In this document: piece by piece, positions 17,491 to 26,361 of the stretch
Numbering within the stretch: position 1 is the stretch's first letter
Layout of the letters: the number at the start of each line of letters is the position of its first letter
Assembly: GCA_948530865.1 (NCBI GenBank)
Contig: CAOTKV010000009.1
Location: 1 to 61,922 of the forward strand
From: an uncultured Clostridia bacterium
Lineage (GTDB): Bacteria > Bacillota > Clostridia > TANB77 > CAG-508
Direction of reading: 5' to 3'
DNA: 61,922 bases
The notes under the pieces: generated by a model
Told to the model about the DNA's origin: nothing
The model's database searches: none
Seen by the model: only the letters and a program-made list of their open reading frames with translations
Position numbers and translations under genes: made by a program

Positions 17491-18327
17491 TTAATAAAAT
17501 ATATCTTGAATTGATTTAAATATATATGCACCTTCCTCAATTAATTTATTAGTTCCAACAGAATTTTTAGATGTAATATTTCCTGGCACTGCATATATAT
17601 CTTTTCCTTGATCTAGTGCATAATTTGCAGTAATTAAACTACCACTATTTTGGGTTGCTTCTACAACAATAACTTTTTTTGAAATTCCACTAATTATTCT
17701 ATTTCTAAGTGGAAAATTATATTTTTCAGGTTTGGTTCCTAATCTAAGTTCAGATATTATTGTTCCATCATTTTCTAAAATCCTTTCAAATATTTTTTTA
17801 TTTTGAAATGGATATACTTCATAATCAGAAACTCCAGTTCCAAGTACTGCAATTGTTTTTCCAAGCCTACTATCTAAAGCTCCTAAATGTGCATATTTAT
17901 CTATTCCTAAAGCTAATCCACTTACTATATTTATATTTTTATCTGCAAGTTCTTTAGAAATTTTTCTTGCAACATTTTTTCCATATTCGCTAGCATTTCT
18001 TGAACCAACAATTGCAACATTATCAGAATATAAATTTTCTAAACTTCCCCTTATGTACAAAAAAGCAGGTTTATTTTCAATATTATTCAGTACCCCTGGA
18101 TATCTTTCATCTTTAAAACTAATTACTTTTATATTATATTTTTCTAAATAATTAAAATACTTCTCTAAATTAAGTTTTTTAGAATTTAAAATTTTATCTT
18201 CTATTTTTTTATTGCATTCAAAAGAAAGGTCAAAAATTTCTTTTGTACTATATTTTTCAAGTAATTTTAACTTTATGTTATTACTTAAATCTATATATGA
18301 AAACCATACATCATAAAAATTGTTCAT
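17491..18327 (-). CDS. dprA: DNA-processing protein DprA/Smf
   Basis: Loads RecA onto incoming single-stranded DNA during transformation and is widely kept in Firmicutes. 278 residues with the Rossmann-like DprA core: FLYIRGSLE, VGSRNASEYG (nucleotide-binding loop), SGLALGIDKYAH, VLGTGVSDYEVYP, FPLRNRIISG, and the VVEATQNSGSLITANYALDQG block, ending with GTNKLIEEGA. The C-terminal winged-helix domain of longer homologs is missing, which is common. AGGAGA lies 7 nt upstream of the ATG. A palindromic repeat (18353-18450) occupies its upstream region, so its promoter must lie in or beyond that repeat. Confidence 0.95.
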   Translation of the reverse strand: MNNFYDVWFSYIDLSNNIKLKLLEKYSTKEIFDLSFECNKKIEDKILNSKKLNLEKYFNYLEKYNIKVISFKDERYPGVLNNIENKPAFLYIRGSLENLYSDNVAIVGSRNASEYGKNVARKISKELADKNINIVSGLALGIDKYAHLGALDSRLGKTIAVLGTGVSDYEVYPFQNKKIFERILENDGTIISELRLGTKPEKYNFPLRNRIISGISKKVIVVEATQNSGSLITANYALDQGKDIYAVPGNITSKNSVGTNKLIEEGAYIFKSIQDIFY

Positions 18328-18352
18328 AAATTCTCCTTTTAAAATAATTTGG

Positions 18353-18450
18353 TATTTGTGGGAGTAAATTTTTATGACTTTTAATTATGCTTTGTAGATA
18401 ATTCTAAAAAGCTTTAATGAATATGTGCACAAAAATTACTCACACGAATA
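18353..18450. repeat. Palindromic intergenic repeat, copy 1
   Basis: Imperfect terminal inverted repeats: left TATTTGTGGGAGTAA and right TTACTCACACGAATA. Read in reverse complement, it aligns along most of its length with the element at 45105-45188, including the internal blocks GAGTAATTTTT, GCACAT and TTTAGAAT or TGTAGAAT. It lies between folD and dprA and carries no reading frame. It looks like a small non-autonomous (MITE-like) element or a dispersed structured repeat. Confidence 0.65.
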
Positions 18451-18463
18451 ATAATTTATATAA

Positions 18464-18497
18464 TAAAAAAAGAGCCTAAGATAAATTCTTACGCCCC
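18464..18497 (-). terminator. Terminator after folD
   Basis: On the minus strand GGGGCGTAAGA pairs with TCTTAGGCTC (one mismatch) around a 5-nt loop and is followed by a run of seven T. It starts about 13 nt after the folD stop and ends the dpaA-folD gene run. Confidence 0.7.
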
Positions 18498-18510
18498 TTT
18501 ATATATCTTA

Positions 18511-19359
18511 TTACTTTGTTTGAATTTTAGTAGCTTTAACTACATTGTTTAAAAGCATTGCAATAGTCATTGGTCCTACTCCTCCTGGAACAGGTGTAAT
18601 ATAACTTGCTTTTTTACTTACTTCATCAAAATCAACATCCCCTACAATGCTTCCATCTTCTAATCTATTAATTCCTACATCTATTACAACAGCTCCATCT
18701 TTTACCATATTTTCTTTAACAAATTTAGGTTTTCCAATAGCACTTATTACTATATCTGCTTTTTTTGTTATTTCTTCTATATTTTTTGTTCTTGAATGAC
18801 AAACTGTAACTGTTGCATTTTTATTAAGCATACATTGTATCATTGGTTTTCCAACAATATTACTTCTTCCTAAAATAACTGCATTTTTTCCTTCAAGTTC
18901 AATATTATATTCTTCAAACATTTTTATAACACCATATGGTGTACATGAAATAAATGCATCTTCACCAATTGTAAGATTTCCTACATTTACTGGATTGAAC
19001 CCATCAACATCTTTTTCAGGTGCAATTGTTCTAAAAGCTTTATTTATATCTATATGTTTTGGAACTGGACTTTGAAGTAAAATACCATTTATTGTTGAAT
19101 CTTCATTTAATTTTTTTATAACATTCAATAATTCTGATTCTGATAAGTTTTCATCATATAAAAATTCTTCAAATTCAATTCCAACTTTTTCACATGCTTT
19201 CGATTTATTTCTTACATATACTGTAGAGCCTGGATCATTTCCAACCATAACCACTGCAAGTTTTGGATTTATTCCATTCTCTTTTAATTTTACAACTTCG
19301 CTTTTTAACTCTTTTCTTACCTTTTTAGCTACTTCTTTTCCATTTATTAATTTCATCAT
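18511..19359 (-). CDS. folD: Bifunctional methylenetetrahydrofolate dehydrogenase/cyclohydrolase FolD
   Basis: Interconverts 5,10-methylene-, methenyl- and 10-formyl-tetrahydrofolate in one-carbon metabolism, in the cytosol. At 282 residues it is of usual length. Signatures: GNDPGSTVYVRNKSKACE (YxxxK catalytic block), ILLQSPVPKHID, PEKDVDGF, the NADP-binding LGRSNIVGKP and the C-terminal PVPGGVGPMT. Two in-frame ATG codons are adjacent; the first is best placed relative to GGAT. It starts only 5 nt after the stop of the LPEVG surface protein gene, so it is the last gene of that operon. Confidence 0.97.
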   Translation of the reverse strand: MMKLINGKEVAKKVRKELKSEVVKLKENGINPKLAVVMVGNDPGSTVYVRNKSKACEKVGIEFEEFLYDENLSESELLNVIKKLNEDSTINGILLQSPVPKHIDINKAFRTIAPEKDVDGFNPVNVGNLTIGEDAFISCTPYGVIKMFEEYNIELEGKNAVILGRSNIVGKPMIQCMLNKNATVTVCHSRTKNIEEITKKADIVISAIGKPKFVKENMVKDGAVVIDVGINRLEDGSIVGDVDFDEVSKKASYITPVPGGVGPMTIAMLLNNVVKATKIQTK

Positions 19360-19364
19360 TTATT

Positions 19365-20543
19365 TTACATCCTTTTTATATAATATAGTCCTATTAAACT
19401 TACTACTAATGCAATTACAGTTATTAAAGAAAATGTAATTGTCGCAATGTTATTTCCAACTTCTGGTAATACGCCTATTTCTTCTTGTAAAATTTGAAGT
19501 TCTGTCTTTTCAGCTGGTACTTCTTCTGTTGTTTGTTCTGATTCTTCTGGTTTTTCCTCTGGTTCTTCTTCTGGCTTTTCTTTTGAAATTAAACTTGATT
19601 TTACATAAACTGTACTCCCTTTGTATTCAATTCTAGACCAGCCATTTTCAACAACACCTGTTCTTGTTACTTCTTGTCCTTTAGTTAAATATCCAGCTTT
19701 TTCACTATCTGTTGACCAGCTCTTTCTTAAATTACAATTTTGAGAAGCATACATTGTTTCTTTTACTTCTGTAATTTTCATTTCTTTTTCTGCTGGTTTT
19801 TCTTCTTTAGGTTCATCTGGTTTTACCGTTAAATATTGTGAAAATATGTAGCCTGTTTGTCCATTATAATTTACTCTAGACCATCCATTACTACTAACAC
19901 CAGTTCTTGTTAATTTTGTATCTTTTGATAAAGTAGAAATTTTCTCACTACTTGTAGAATAACTTTTTCTTAAATTTACTCTTTCAGTTGTATAAACAGT
20001 TTCGTTAACATCTGAAAATGCAACTTTATTATTATTGTTGTTATTGTTATTATTATTGGTATTATTATTGGTATTTGGAGTTGTTGGTTGTGTTGGAGTA
20101 GGAGCAGGAGTTGGAGTAGGTGTAGATGGCTGTTGCACTGTATTATCAGCTATTGTTATATTTATTGAGGTTGAACCATTAGATTCTAAAGGATTTCCTG
20201 CAGAATCTGACAAATTAATACCAGTTGCACTTACAGTTGCAGTACCAGCAACCTTGGCTGTAAAAGTTGCACCTGTATTATTATATCCCTGAAAACCATT
20301 CACGTAAGCAATTTTCTTTGAATCTGAACTACCATCACTATATTTTACTGTTATTGTAAAATCAGCACCATAAACATCAGATGGTAAATATAAAACTGCA
20401 TTAAATGAACCACCAATTTTTAAATCTCCTGAACAAGATAATGTTCCTTTTGTAGCAGCCCTTACTTTTGGTATTGAACTAAAAATTACTATAATCATTG
20501 TTAAAATTATTAGCAAACTTTTAGATAATATTTTTTTATTCAT
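19365..20543 (-). CDS. Secreted SH3b-domain protein with LPEVG sortase signal
   Basis: 392 residues, built for the cell surface: signal peptide 1-29 (cut near VRA-ATK), a beta-sandwich-like domain (about 30-134), a Pro/Thr linker (135-157), an Asn tract (158-172), two bacterial SH3 domains (about 176-241 and 256-320, each with VNLRKSYST or CNLRKSWST and NGWSRV), a Glu-rich stretch, then LPEVG (359-363), a hydrophobic span and KRM. The last part is a cell-wall sorting signal of LPxxG type. The sortase gene lies 27 nt upstream, so this is very likely its dedicated substrate. SH3b domains usually bind peptidoglycan. Confidence 0.85.
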   Translation of the reverse strand: MNKKILSKSLLIILTMIIVIFSSIPKVRAATKGTLSCSGDLKIGGSFNAVLYLPSDVYGADFTITVKYSDGSSDSKKIAYVNGFQGYNNTGATFTAKVAGTATVSATGINLSDSAGNPLESNGSTSINITIADNTVQQPSTPTPTPAPTPTQPTTPNTNNNTNNNNNNNNNNKVAFSDVNETVYTTERVNLRKSYSTSSEKISTLSKDTKLTRTGVSSNGWSRVNYNGQTGYIFSQYLTVKPDEPKEEKPAEKEMKITEVKETMYASQNCNLRKSWSTDSEKAGYLTKGQEVTRTGVVENGWSRIEYKGSTVYVKSSLISKEKPEEEPEEKPEESEQTTEEVPAEKTELQILQEEIGVLPEVGNNIATITFSLITVIALVVSLIGLYYIKRM

Positions 20544-20570
20544 ATTTTAGTCCTCCTTAAGATATATTTG

Positions 20571-21377
20571 CTATATATCTTCTTCTGTATTTACAGTATT
20601 AGTATTAGCTATATTTTGAGTTGACGCTAAACTATTTTTTTCTTGTGCTTTAACAATAAGTCTTTTGGTTGCTCCTTCTTGACAAGTAATTAATGTTACC
20701 TCTATTTTGCTTTCATCTTGAAGTAAACATTGTAAATCATCAGGCTCTACTTCAAATATTTCAGTTACTTGATATATAGTTTCATCCATTTTTCTGTCTA
20801 CTAAAACAAATTCGTCTCCTACATTTAACTCATTAAGTTTTGCAAAGATTTTTTCATTGTTATGACCTGCTAGACAAAAATTACCATAATTATTTATACT
20901 TCCACCATTATTTATACGACCAACACCACTTTGTAAAGCATTACTTTCTATTGAATCTAATATGTATTGTTCTATTCCTAAATTAGATATCACAATTTTT
21001 CCTAAAACTTTATAGCCACTAACTGTTTCTATCATTGTAGCTGATTCTTGAACAACTGTATTTTCTTCTTTTGGTTGCTCTTCTACTGGTTTATTAATAA
21101 CAAATTTATATACTAATACACCTACAATAATAGCTATAACAATTATTGGTATAATTACAATTAATTTTCCATAATTAAATTCTTCTTCATCTTCATCCCA
21201 AAAATTTGATTCTGCAAAATTAATATTTCTTTCATAATTATCATCTAGATTATTATTTTCATTGTTATTACTCAAATCATTATTTTCTTCAATGTTATTA
21301 TTTCTCGAACTTGAATAATAATCATCAAAACTATTTTTTTTATCTTTTCTATCTAAAGAACGTCTACCACTACCCAT
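20571..21377 (-). CDS. Sortase family transpeptidase
   Basis: 268 residues. A long Asn/Asp/Glu-rich cytoplasmic head (1-70), one membrane anchor (about 71-93), then an extracellular sortase domain with catalytic His172 in CLAGHNN, Cys232 in TLITCQEG and Arg239. Anchoring N-terminally with a short C-terminal tail fits class D- or E-like clostridial sortases. The low-complexity acidic head is unusual; most sortases have a very short one. Its neighbour ends in LPEVG, which is the probable recognition sequence. AGAGGTG precedes the ATG. Confidence 0.88.
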   Translation of the reverse strand: MGSGRRSLDRKDKKNSFDDYYSSSRNNNIEENNDLSNNNENNNLDDNYERNINFAESNFWDEDEEEFNYGKLIVIIPIIVIAIIVGVLVYKFVINKPVEEQPKEENTVVQESATMIETVSGYKVLGKIVISNLGIEQYILDSIESNALQSGVGRINNGGSINNYGNFCLAGHNNEKIFAKLNELNVGDEFVLVDRKMDETIYQVTEIFEVEPDDLQCLLQDESKIEVTLITCQEGATKRLIVKAQEKNSLASTQNIANTNTVNTEEDI

Positions 21378-21405
21378 TTTAACACCTCTATTTCATCCTT
21401 TGCTA

Positions 21406-22233
21406 TTATCTAAAAAATATTACTCCAAAGATTAATATTCCTAATAAAATTCTATATATTGCAAAAACTTTAAAGCTTCCTTTTTTCAAGTAGTCCATTA
21501 AAAATTTCACAACAATTATCCCAACTATAAAACTTGCAATTACACCAACCCAAAATGCTACTGATGTTAATGCAAATTCTGATATATCTACTAAAACTGC
21601 TGCTGCAACTATTGGTGTTGATAAAAGAAATGAAAATTTAGCAGCACTTTCTCTATCTATTTTTAAAGCTCTTGCTATTGTCATTGTAATTCCTGAACGA
21701 GAAACTCCTGGAAATGCTGCTGCAATTGCCTGTGAAATTCCTACAAGAACTGATTGTTTTAATGTTATATGTTCATAGTTATATTTATTTTCTGATCTTT
21801 TATCAACTATTGCTAAAATAATACCCATAATAATTAATGCAAATGCTATTAATCCCATTTCTAATTTGAAATTATCACCAATTAAACTATCAGAGATTTT
21901 ATCTAATACTAAAGCTAAAATTCCTGCTGGTATAGTTGCAATTACTAAATACCAAAATATTTTGCCTTCTGTTGAATCTTCCTTATTTACAACTTTTTTA
22001 AAACCTGCTGTTATTAATTGTATCCAATCTTTAAAGAAGAATATTCCAATTGCTATTAAAGTTCCAAAATGTAATGCTACATCAAAAGAACCACTAAATT
22101 CTTCCATAAATTTTGCATTTTCTGTCCAGTTTAAAATCCAAGGAATTACGTTTAAATGTGCTGAACTTGAAACTGGTAAAAGTTCTGTTAGTCCTTGTAT
22201 AACTCCTAAAATTAGAGCTTGTAATATTGTCAT
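21406..22233 (-). CDS. uppP: Undecaprenyl-diphosphatase UppP (BacA)
   Basis: An integral membrane phosphatase recycling undecaprenyl pyrophosphate to the monophosphate carrier for wall and glycan synthesis, and a known source of bacitracin resistance. 275 residues with about eight hydrophobic segments. Motifs: GVIQGLTELLPVSSSAHL near the N-terminus (catalytic Glu and Ser region) and PGVSRSG in the middle. GGAGG precedes the ATG. It follows dpaA by 15 nt and precedes the sortase gene, placing it in a mixed sporulation and envelope operon. Confidence 0.97.
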   Translation of the reverse strand: MTILQALILGVIQGLTELLPVSSSAHLNVIPWILNWTENAKFMEEFSGSFDVALHFGTLIAIGIFFFKDWIQLITAGFKKVVNKEDSTEGKIFWYLVIATIPAGILALVLDKISDSLIGDNFKLEMGLIAFALIIMGIILAIVDKRSENKYNYEHITLKQSVLVGISQAIAAAFPGVSRSGITMTIARALKIDRESAAKFSFLLSTPIVAAAVLVDISEFALTSVAFWVGVIASFIVGIIVVKFLMDYLKKGSFKVFAIYRILLGILIFGVIFFR

Positions 22234-22248
22234 TTTTATCCTCCGTTT

Positions 22249-23121
22249 TTATAATTCTTTTAATACATGATATAATGTTTCTTTTATAAATTCCGCTGAT
22301 GTAAGTGGTGCAACTTTTGCTGGTAACGATAAAGCCCAAATCACTTTTAAACCTTTTTCTCTAGCAGCTTTTCTATCTACTCCACCTGGATTAGATGCCA
22401 AATCCACAATAACAGCTTCTTTTTTTATTAAATCTAATCTTTCTGAATCTAAAATTTGAAACGGAATTGTATTTATAATAATATCAAATTTTTCTAAATA
22501 TTCATTTAAGTCATTCAAATGTATTGGGTTATATCCATATGCTTTTATCCATGAAATGTCCTCATTTTTCCTTGCTTCACAATAAACTTTAGCTCCAATT
22601 CCATCAAGCATTTTTGATAGAACTTTACCAATTCTACCAAATCCCATTACCAAAACATTAGAACCATGAACTGTTCTTTGTGTTTCTTCCATAGCTATTT
22701 GAATTGTTCCTTCTGCAGTAGCTATTGTATTTAATACAGAAAATTCTTCTCTTTTTAATAAATCAGTAAATTGAATATTATTATTATCTAATTGATCCTT
22801 TATTCCAATATTTCCTGCGATTAAATATTTACCTTTTAAACACTTTACAAATTCTTCTAAATCTACATTATTTCTTCCAAAAGGTGTTGATAATCTTTTT
22901 CTATCACTAGATAATGGTACTGGCCCTACTACTACTTTTGAATAGCTCACTGCTTCTTCTAATGTTGGACACATTTCAACACTATCTAAATTTAATAATT
23001 CTTCTGAATTTTCCAAAGCATAAGTATATACTTTATACCCATCACTATTTAACATTTCAATTAATTTTACTATACGTAAATCCCCACCAACAACAGCTAT
23101 TGACTTTTCCATAAAAATCAC
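22249..23121 (-). CDS. dpaA: Dipicolinate synthase subunit A
   Basis: Forms dipicolinic acid, the spore-core chelator, with subunit B in the mother cell. 290 residues. An N-terminal Rossmann-like part (IAVVGGDLR), the conserved TAEGTIQIAMEET block, an NAD(P)-binding VMGFGRIGKVLSKML loop, and VDLASNPGGVDRKAA near the end match SpoVFA/DpaA. The start is ambiguous: GTG 23121 sits 6 nt after AAGGA, and ATG 23112 is also possible. No subunit B gene is adjacent, unlike the usual dpaA-dpaB pair. Its presence supports true endospore formation together with the spoIIIA operon. Confidence 0.92.
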   Translation of the reverse strand: MIFMEKSIAVVGGDLRIVKLIEMLNSDGYKVYTYALENSEELLNLDSVEMCPTLEEAVSYSKVVVGPVPLSSDRKRLSTPFGRNNVDLEEFVKCLKGKYLIAGNIGIKDQLDNNNIQFTDLLKREEFSVLNTIATAEGTIQIAMEETQRTVHGSNVLVMGFGRIGKVLSKMLDGIGAKVYCEARKNEDISWIKAYGYNPIHLNDLNEYLEKFDIIINTIPFQILDSERLDLIKKEAVIVDLASNPGGVDRKAAREKGLKVIWALSLPAKVAPLTSAEFIKETLYHVLKEL

Positions 23122-23243
23122 TCTTCTTCCTTTCCTCGCTTCAACGATAAAGACTTTTTATTTGTGCAACTTTGCTCGTTATCTGCATAATATTAATAAT
23201 ATGTGTTTATTACATTAATATTCATAAATTAAGCATATTTTAT

Positions 23244-24581
23244 CTAAGAATTTCCTAATTCTTTTTGACGATCTTCTTTTTCTTTTTTCTTTTCTTTTTT
23301 TATAAGTTCTAATTCTTCAAGTTCTTTTTCTTTTTTCATTTTTTGTTTATTGAATAAACAATCAATTCGTTCATCTAGTTTTTGTTTTGTTGTGTTTTCA
23401 CTCATTTGTTGTATTAAACTAAAAGATTCTTCTAAATATATTCTTGCTTTTTCTTCTTGTTCTTCTAAAACTGCACGTTTTGAAGTTGAAAACTCTGTTT
23501 CATCTTCGTCTATAAAAGCTCTTCCATCATCCTCTTCTTCTTTTTCGTTCATATTAACAGAAACTGTAATAAATTCTTTTATTTTTTCAAAAGTTTTTTC
23601 TTTTTCAGCAACTTTTAATAAATTAGAATCAAGTTCTATTGCTTTATTTAAGAAGTTAATTGCTTTATCTTTTTCACCTTTATAAACATATATTTTAGCA
23701 AGTTGATAATAAGACTTTGCCTCTAAGTTTCCATATACACTTTGTTTAAAATATATTTCTGCTGAATCATAATCTCCTTGTATAAATGCAATTAATCCTA
23801 AGTTATAGTTTGCATTATACATTCTATGATTTATTTCTGCTGCCCTTTCATACATTTCTTTTGCCATTTGGAAATCACTTAATCTAGTATATACAATTCC
23901 TAAACAGTAATATAATTCAAAATCATCTGGTCTAAATCTTAAAGCATCTTGATATACATTTGCTGCTTCTTTAAATCTTTCTTCTTCACAAAGTAATTCA
24001 CCTAAAAGTAAAGTTGCCTCATAGCAATCTGGTTTTGTTTTTAAAAGTGTTTCAAGCATTTGAATTGCTTCTGCTTTCTTTCCTAACTCTTTTAAAAGTT
24101 CAGCAATTTTAAAATAAGATTTATAATCATTTTTCTTTATATCTATCGCAGTTACATATTCATCAATTGCTTTTCTCATTCCACCTTCTTGCTCATAACA
24201 TTCTGCTAACATTTTATGTCCTAAATAACTTTCAGGATATTTAGTAACTAATTTTATTAAAATTGATTTTGCAGCTCTTTTATCTCCTATAAATAAGCAA
24301 AATTTCGCAGCAAAAATACTTATTAATTCTGAAAAATTTATTCCTCTAATTTCCATAATAACAATTGCAAGTGGGAATACTATTGAAAACAAATATCTTA
24401 TGGTACCCCAAAACACATTTTCTCCAATTTTAAATTTTATTTCAATAAAACTTATTGTTATTCCTATTGCTTCTAAAACTAAGGCAATTATGTAATTAGC
24501 ATCATTTCTCCTAATAATCTTAAAAAATATTATTATAAATAAGGAAAATGCAAGCAGCATAAACACTACTTTTTCTAGCAT
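23244..24581 (-). CDS. Membrane-anchored tetratricopeptide repeat protein
   Basis: 445 residues: two or three membrane segments in the first 90 residues, then at least six TPR units (about 105-330, with repeats such as SYLGHKMLAECYEQEG and YKSYFKIAELLKELG), followed by a Glu/Lys-rich coiled-coil tail. TPR arrays mediate protein contacts; the partner is unknown. It has its own promoter at 24643-24671 and no close operon partner. I cannot match it to a named family such as LapB with confidence. Confidence 0.8.
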   Translation of the reverse strand: MLEKVVFMLLAFSLFIIIFFKIIRRNDANYIIALVLEAIGITISFIEIKFKIGENVFWGTIRYLFSIVFPLAIVIMEIRGINFSELISIFAAKFCLFIGDKRAAKSILIKLVTKYPESYLGHKMLAECYEQEGGMRKAIDEYVTAIDIKKNDYKSYFKIAELLKELGKKAEAIQMLETLLKTKPDCYEATLLLGELLCEEERFKEAANVYQDALRFRPDDFELYYCLGIVYTRLSDFQMAKEMYERAAEINHRMYNANYNLGLIAFIQGDYDSAEIYFKQSVYGNLEAKSYYQLAKIYVYKGEKDKAINFLNKAIELDSNLLKVAEKEKTFEKIKEFITVSVNMNEKEEEDDGRAFIDEDETEFSTSKRAVLEEQEEKARIYLEESFSLIQQMSENTTKQKLDERIDCLFNKQKMKKEKELEELELIKKEKKKEKEDRQKELGNS

Positions 24582-24642
24582 AACATTTCTTCCCTTCTAC
24601 ATCCTTTTTATTAAAAAATCTAATCCCTATAAATTCAAAATG

Positions 24643-24671
24643 ATTATATCATATAGCATATTTTTAAACAA
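24643..24671 (-). promoter_or_regulatory. Promoter of the TPR protein gene
   Basis: Minus-strand TTGTTT (24666-24671), 17-nt spacer, TATAAT (24643-24648), about 60 nt upstream of the ATG. Confidence 0.55.
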
Positions 24672-24808
24672 GAAAATATTGAAATTTTTATGTAAGATAA
24701 AAAATAATAATATTTTTTTAAATCATCAAATTCTACATAATATTGTAATATAATTATAGTTGCTTGTAACTATATAAAAATCATTTTATACATCTTAGGA
24801 GGTAACTA

Positions 24809-25198
24809 GTATCTGTTCCATGCTTTGAGGTATGCACTGTTGTCTTCATGCACTCAGGTTCTTATTATATTGTTCAGCGTGATTGGAAAGTTCCAGATGA
24901 TATAATGAACCAGGCTATGGCAAACTTCGGCACAGAACATCCTGGTGATGGAAAAAACTACTGTTGTGGCAAAGTTGTTTATGTTGATTACTCTGATAGA
25001 GCTGACAGGGGTTATTATGATTATCCTCATGATTTGGATTTACGTATCAGCCTTAAAACTGGGTTGGCATAGAAAACTTATCATGAAGATCAGGCTCATC
25101 CAGCAACTGATAAGGAGTTAGATATTGTAATCTCCCACTTGAAAGACAGTATTAAGAGAATTAAGCATAGGATTGTAAATAAAATGGTTCAAAACTAA
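24809..25198 (+). pseudogene. Broken small gene, function unknown
   Basis: A frame of 130 codons that I do not recognise. AGGAGG (24797-24802) stands 6 nt before GTA, which looks like a decayed GTG start, and an in-frame TAG interrupts it at 25070-25072 before a natural TAA at 25196. Downstream of the TAG the frame still encodes a sensible amphipathic segment (ELDIVISHLKDSIKRIKH). Codon choice (TTC, GAC, GGC, CAG) is richer in G+C than the surroundings, suggesting transfer. The first in-frame ATG is at 24848 but lacks a ribosome binding site. It has a short leader hairpin (about 24755-24772) and a strong terminator, so it was once a single-gene unit. Confidence 0.55.
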
Positions 25199-25225
25199 TC
25201 TATCCATTTTATTTTTAACGATTTT

Positions 25226-25258
25226 AACGGAGTTTCGAAATTGGAAACTCCGTTTTTT
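25226..25258 (+). terminator. Terminator of the broken small gene
   Basis: A perfect 11-bp stem AACGGAGTTTC/GAAACTCCGTT with a 7-nt loop, then six T. The strongest plus-strand terminator in this patch. Confidence 0.85.
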
Positions 25259-25276
25259 CCTTATAATTATCCAACA

Positions 25277-25305
25277 TTTACAATTACATTAATTTATGAT
25301 ATAAT
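25277..25305 (+). promoter_or_regulatory. Promoter of the small gene at 25356
   Basis: TTTACA (25277-25282), 17-nt spacer, TATAAT (25300-25305), about 50 nt before the ATG. Confidence 0.6.
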
Positions 25306-25355
25306 AAAAGTTGATATTATATATAAAAATCTTAATACATCTCAAGGAGGTCTAT

Positions 25356-25541
25356 ATGACAGAAAATACAAAAATGTTACAGGTAAAAGACAACCTTTCT
25401 TTATTTATCATTGATAAATCTGGAACCATGACAGAACCATCTCATGTACTGGATGTAAAAGAATTTCAAAAACTTCAAAAAATCGATATATCTTTATCGG
25501 TTGCACAGAAGAACCAGAGATATTACATGCCTCACGCATAA
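25356..25541 (+). CDS. Small protein of 61 residues, possibly a truncated remnant
   Basis: AGGAGG stands 7 nt before ATG 25356, with a good promoter upstream and a terminator downstream, so expression is plausible. The protein has a hydrophobic run followed by acid (LFIIDKSGTM) that resembles the start of a von Willebrand A domain (DxSGS), but the frame ends before a full domain could form. I do not assign a function. It may be an intact small protein or the 5' stump of a longer gene. Composition is slightly richer in G+C than native genes. Confidence 0.45.
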   Translation: MTENTKMLQVKDNLSLFIIDKSGTMTEPSHVLDVKEFQKLQKIDISLSVAQKNQRYYMPHA

Positions 25542-25576
25542 TGAGTTTTTGTACTAATCTTCATTCTAAAGATTTT

Positions 25577-25609
25577 GATAGAGCCTATGCAGTTTGGGCT
25601 CTATTTTTC
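25577..25609 (+). terminator. Terminator after the small gene
   Basis: ATAGAGCC pairs with GGGCTCTAT (one G-T pair) around a 10-nt loop, followed by five T. Confidence 0.7.
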
Positions 25610-25624
25610 TTATTTTCTATATTA

Positions 25625-25933
25625 TTACAAAATTATATATTTTACTACAATATATATTATTGTAATTATTTCTACAATTAATATTGTTGGCATTCCAATT
25701 GTAAATTTCATTTTTTTAGTTTTATGTCTAAATGTATACATTCCAGCAATAGTACCTACTCCGCCACCTAAAAGACAAAGTGTCATTAAAGTTGCTTCTG
25801 GAATTCTCCACCATCCTTTTTGAGCTTTAAATTTATCAATTCCCATAGCCAAAAAACCAATAATGTTTATAAATAATAAATATATTAAAATATACTTCAT
25901 ATTCATTTCTACTATTTCTAAAAAAATTTCCAT
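25625..25933 (-). CDS. DUF1294 family membrane protein
   Basis: 102 residues with three to four membrane segments. The block MGIDKFKAQKGWWRIPEATLM followed by LLGGGVGTIAGM is characteristic of DUF1294 (often fused to cold-shock domains elsewhere), whose function is unknown. GGGAG lies 7 nt upstream of the ATG. It starts 16 nt after the broken membrane protein gene at 25950-26348, so the two were probably one transcript. Confidence 0.85.
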   Translation of the reverse strand: MEIFLEIVEMNMKYILIYLLFINIIGFLAMGIDKFKAQKGWWRIPEATLMTLCLLGGGVGTIAGMYTFRHKTKKMKFTIGMPTILIVEIITIIYIVVKYIIL

Positions 25934-25949
25934 TACTTTCTCCCTATAA

Positions 25950-26348
25950 TTACTTTACTAAACAATATATCAAAACTCCTGATAATATTGCTATAATATT
26001 TACTTTATAATAATATTTGACTCCATTAATAACTCTGTTTTCCATATATAAATTTATTGGAATTAAACATGTAAAATATGCTATTACTATAACTACGCCT
26101 CAAACATAATTAAACCCATATTCGATTTCTGGTAACATATATTTCCCAAGCAATCCTTTTGGTTCATTAGAAAAATAAATATTAGCTAACTTATATATAA
26201 TTATTATAGCATATCCCATAAAAAAATTATATGCTATTGATGTTACAACAAAAAAATCGCTTTTCTCTTTAGAATTCAAATTAATTTGTCCAACAATCAA
26301 CATTGCAAAAATGTATATTAATACAAACATAATATATTGAATTATCAT
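25950..26348 (-). pseudogene. Small membrane protein with an in-frame TGA
   Basis: A 132-codon frame coding for four hydrophobic segments, interrupted by TGA at 26100-26102 where a Trp (TGG) would fit (FNYV-stop-GVVIVIAYF). The frame continues cleanly for 49 codons to TAA 25950. I start at ATG 26348, since GGAG lies 6 nt upstream; the ATG at 26360 has no site. Because TGA is a true stop in spoIIIAD, this looks like a nonsense mutation or base-calling error, not recoding. Family not recognised. Confidence 0.6.
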
Positions 26349-26361
26349 ATTATTCTCCATT

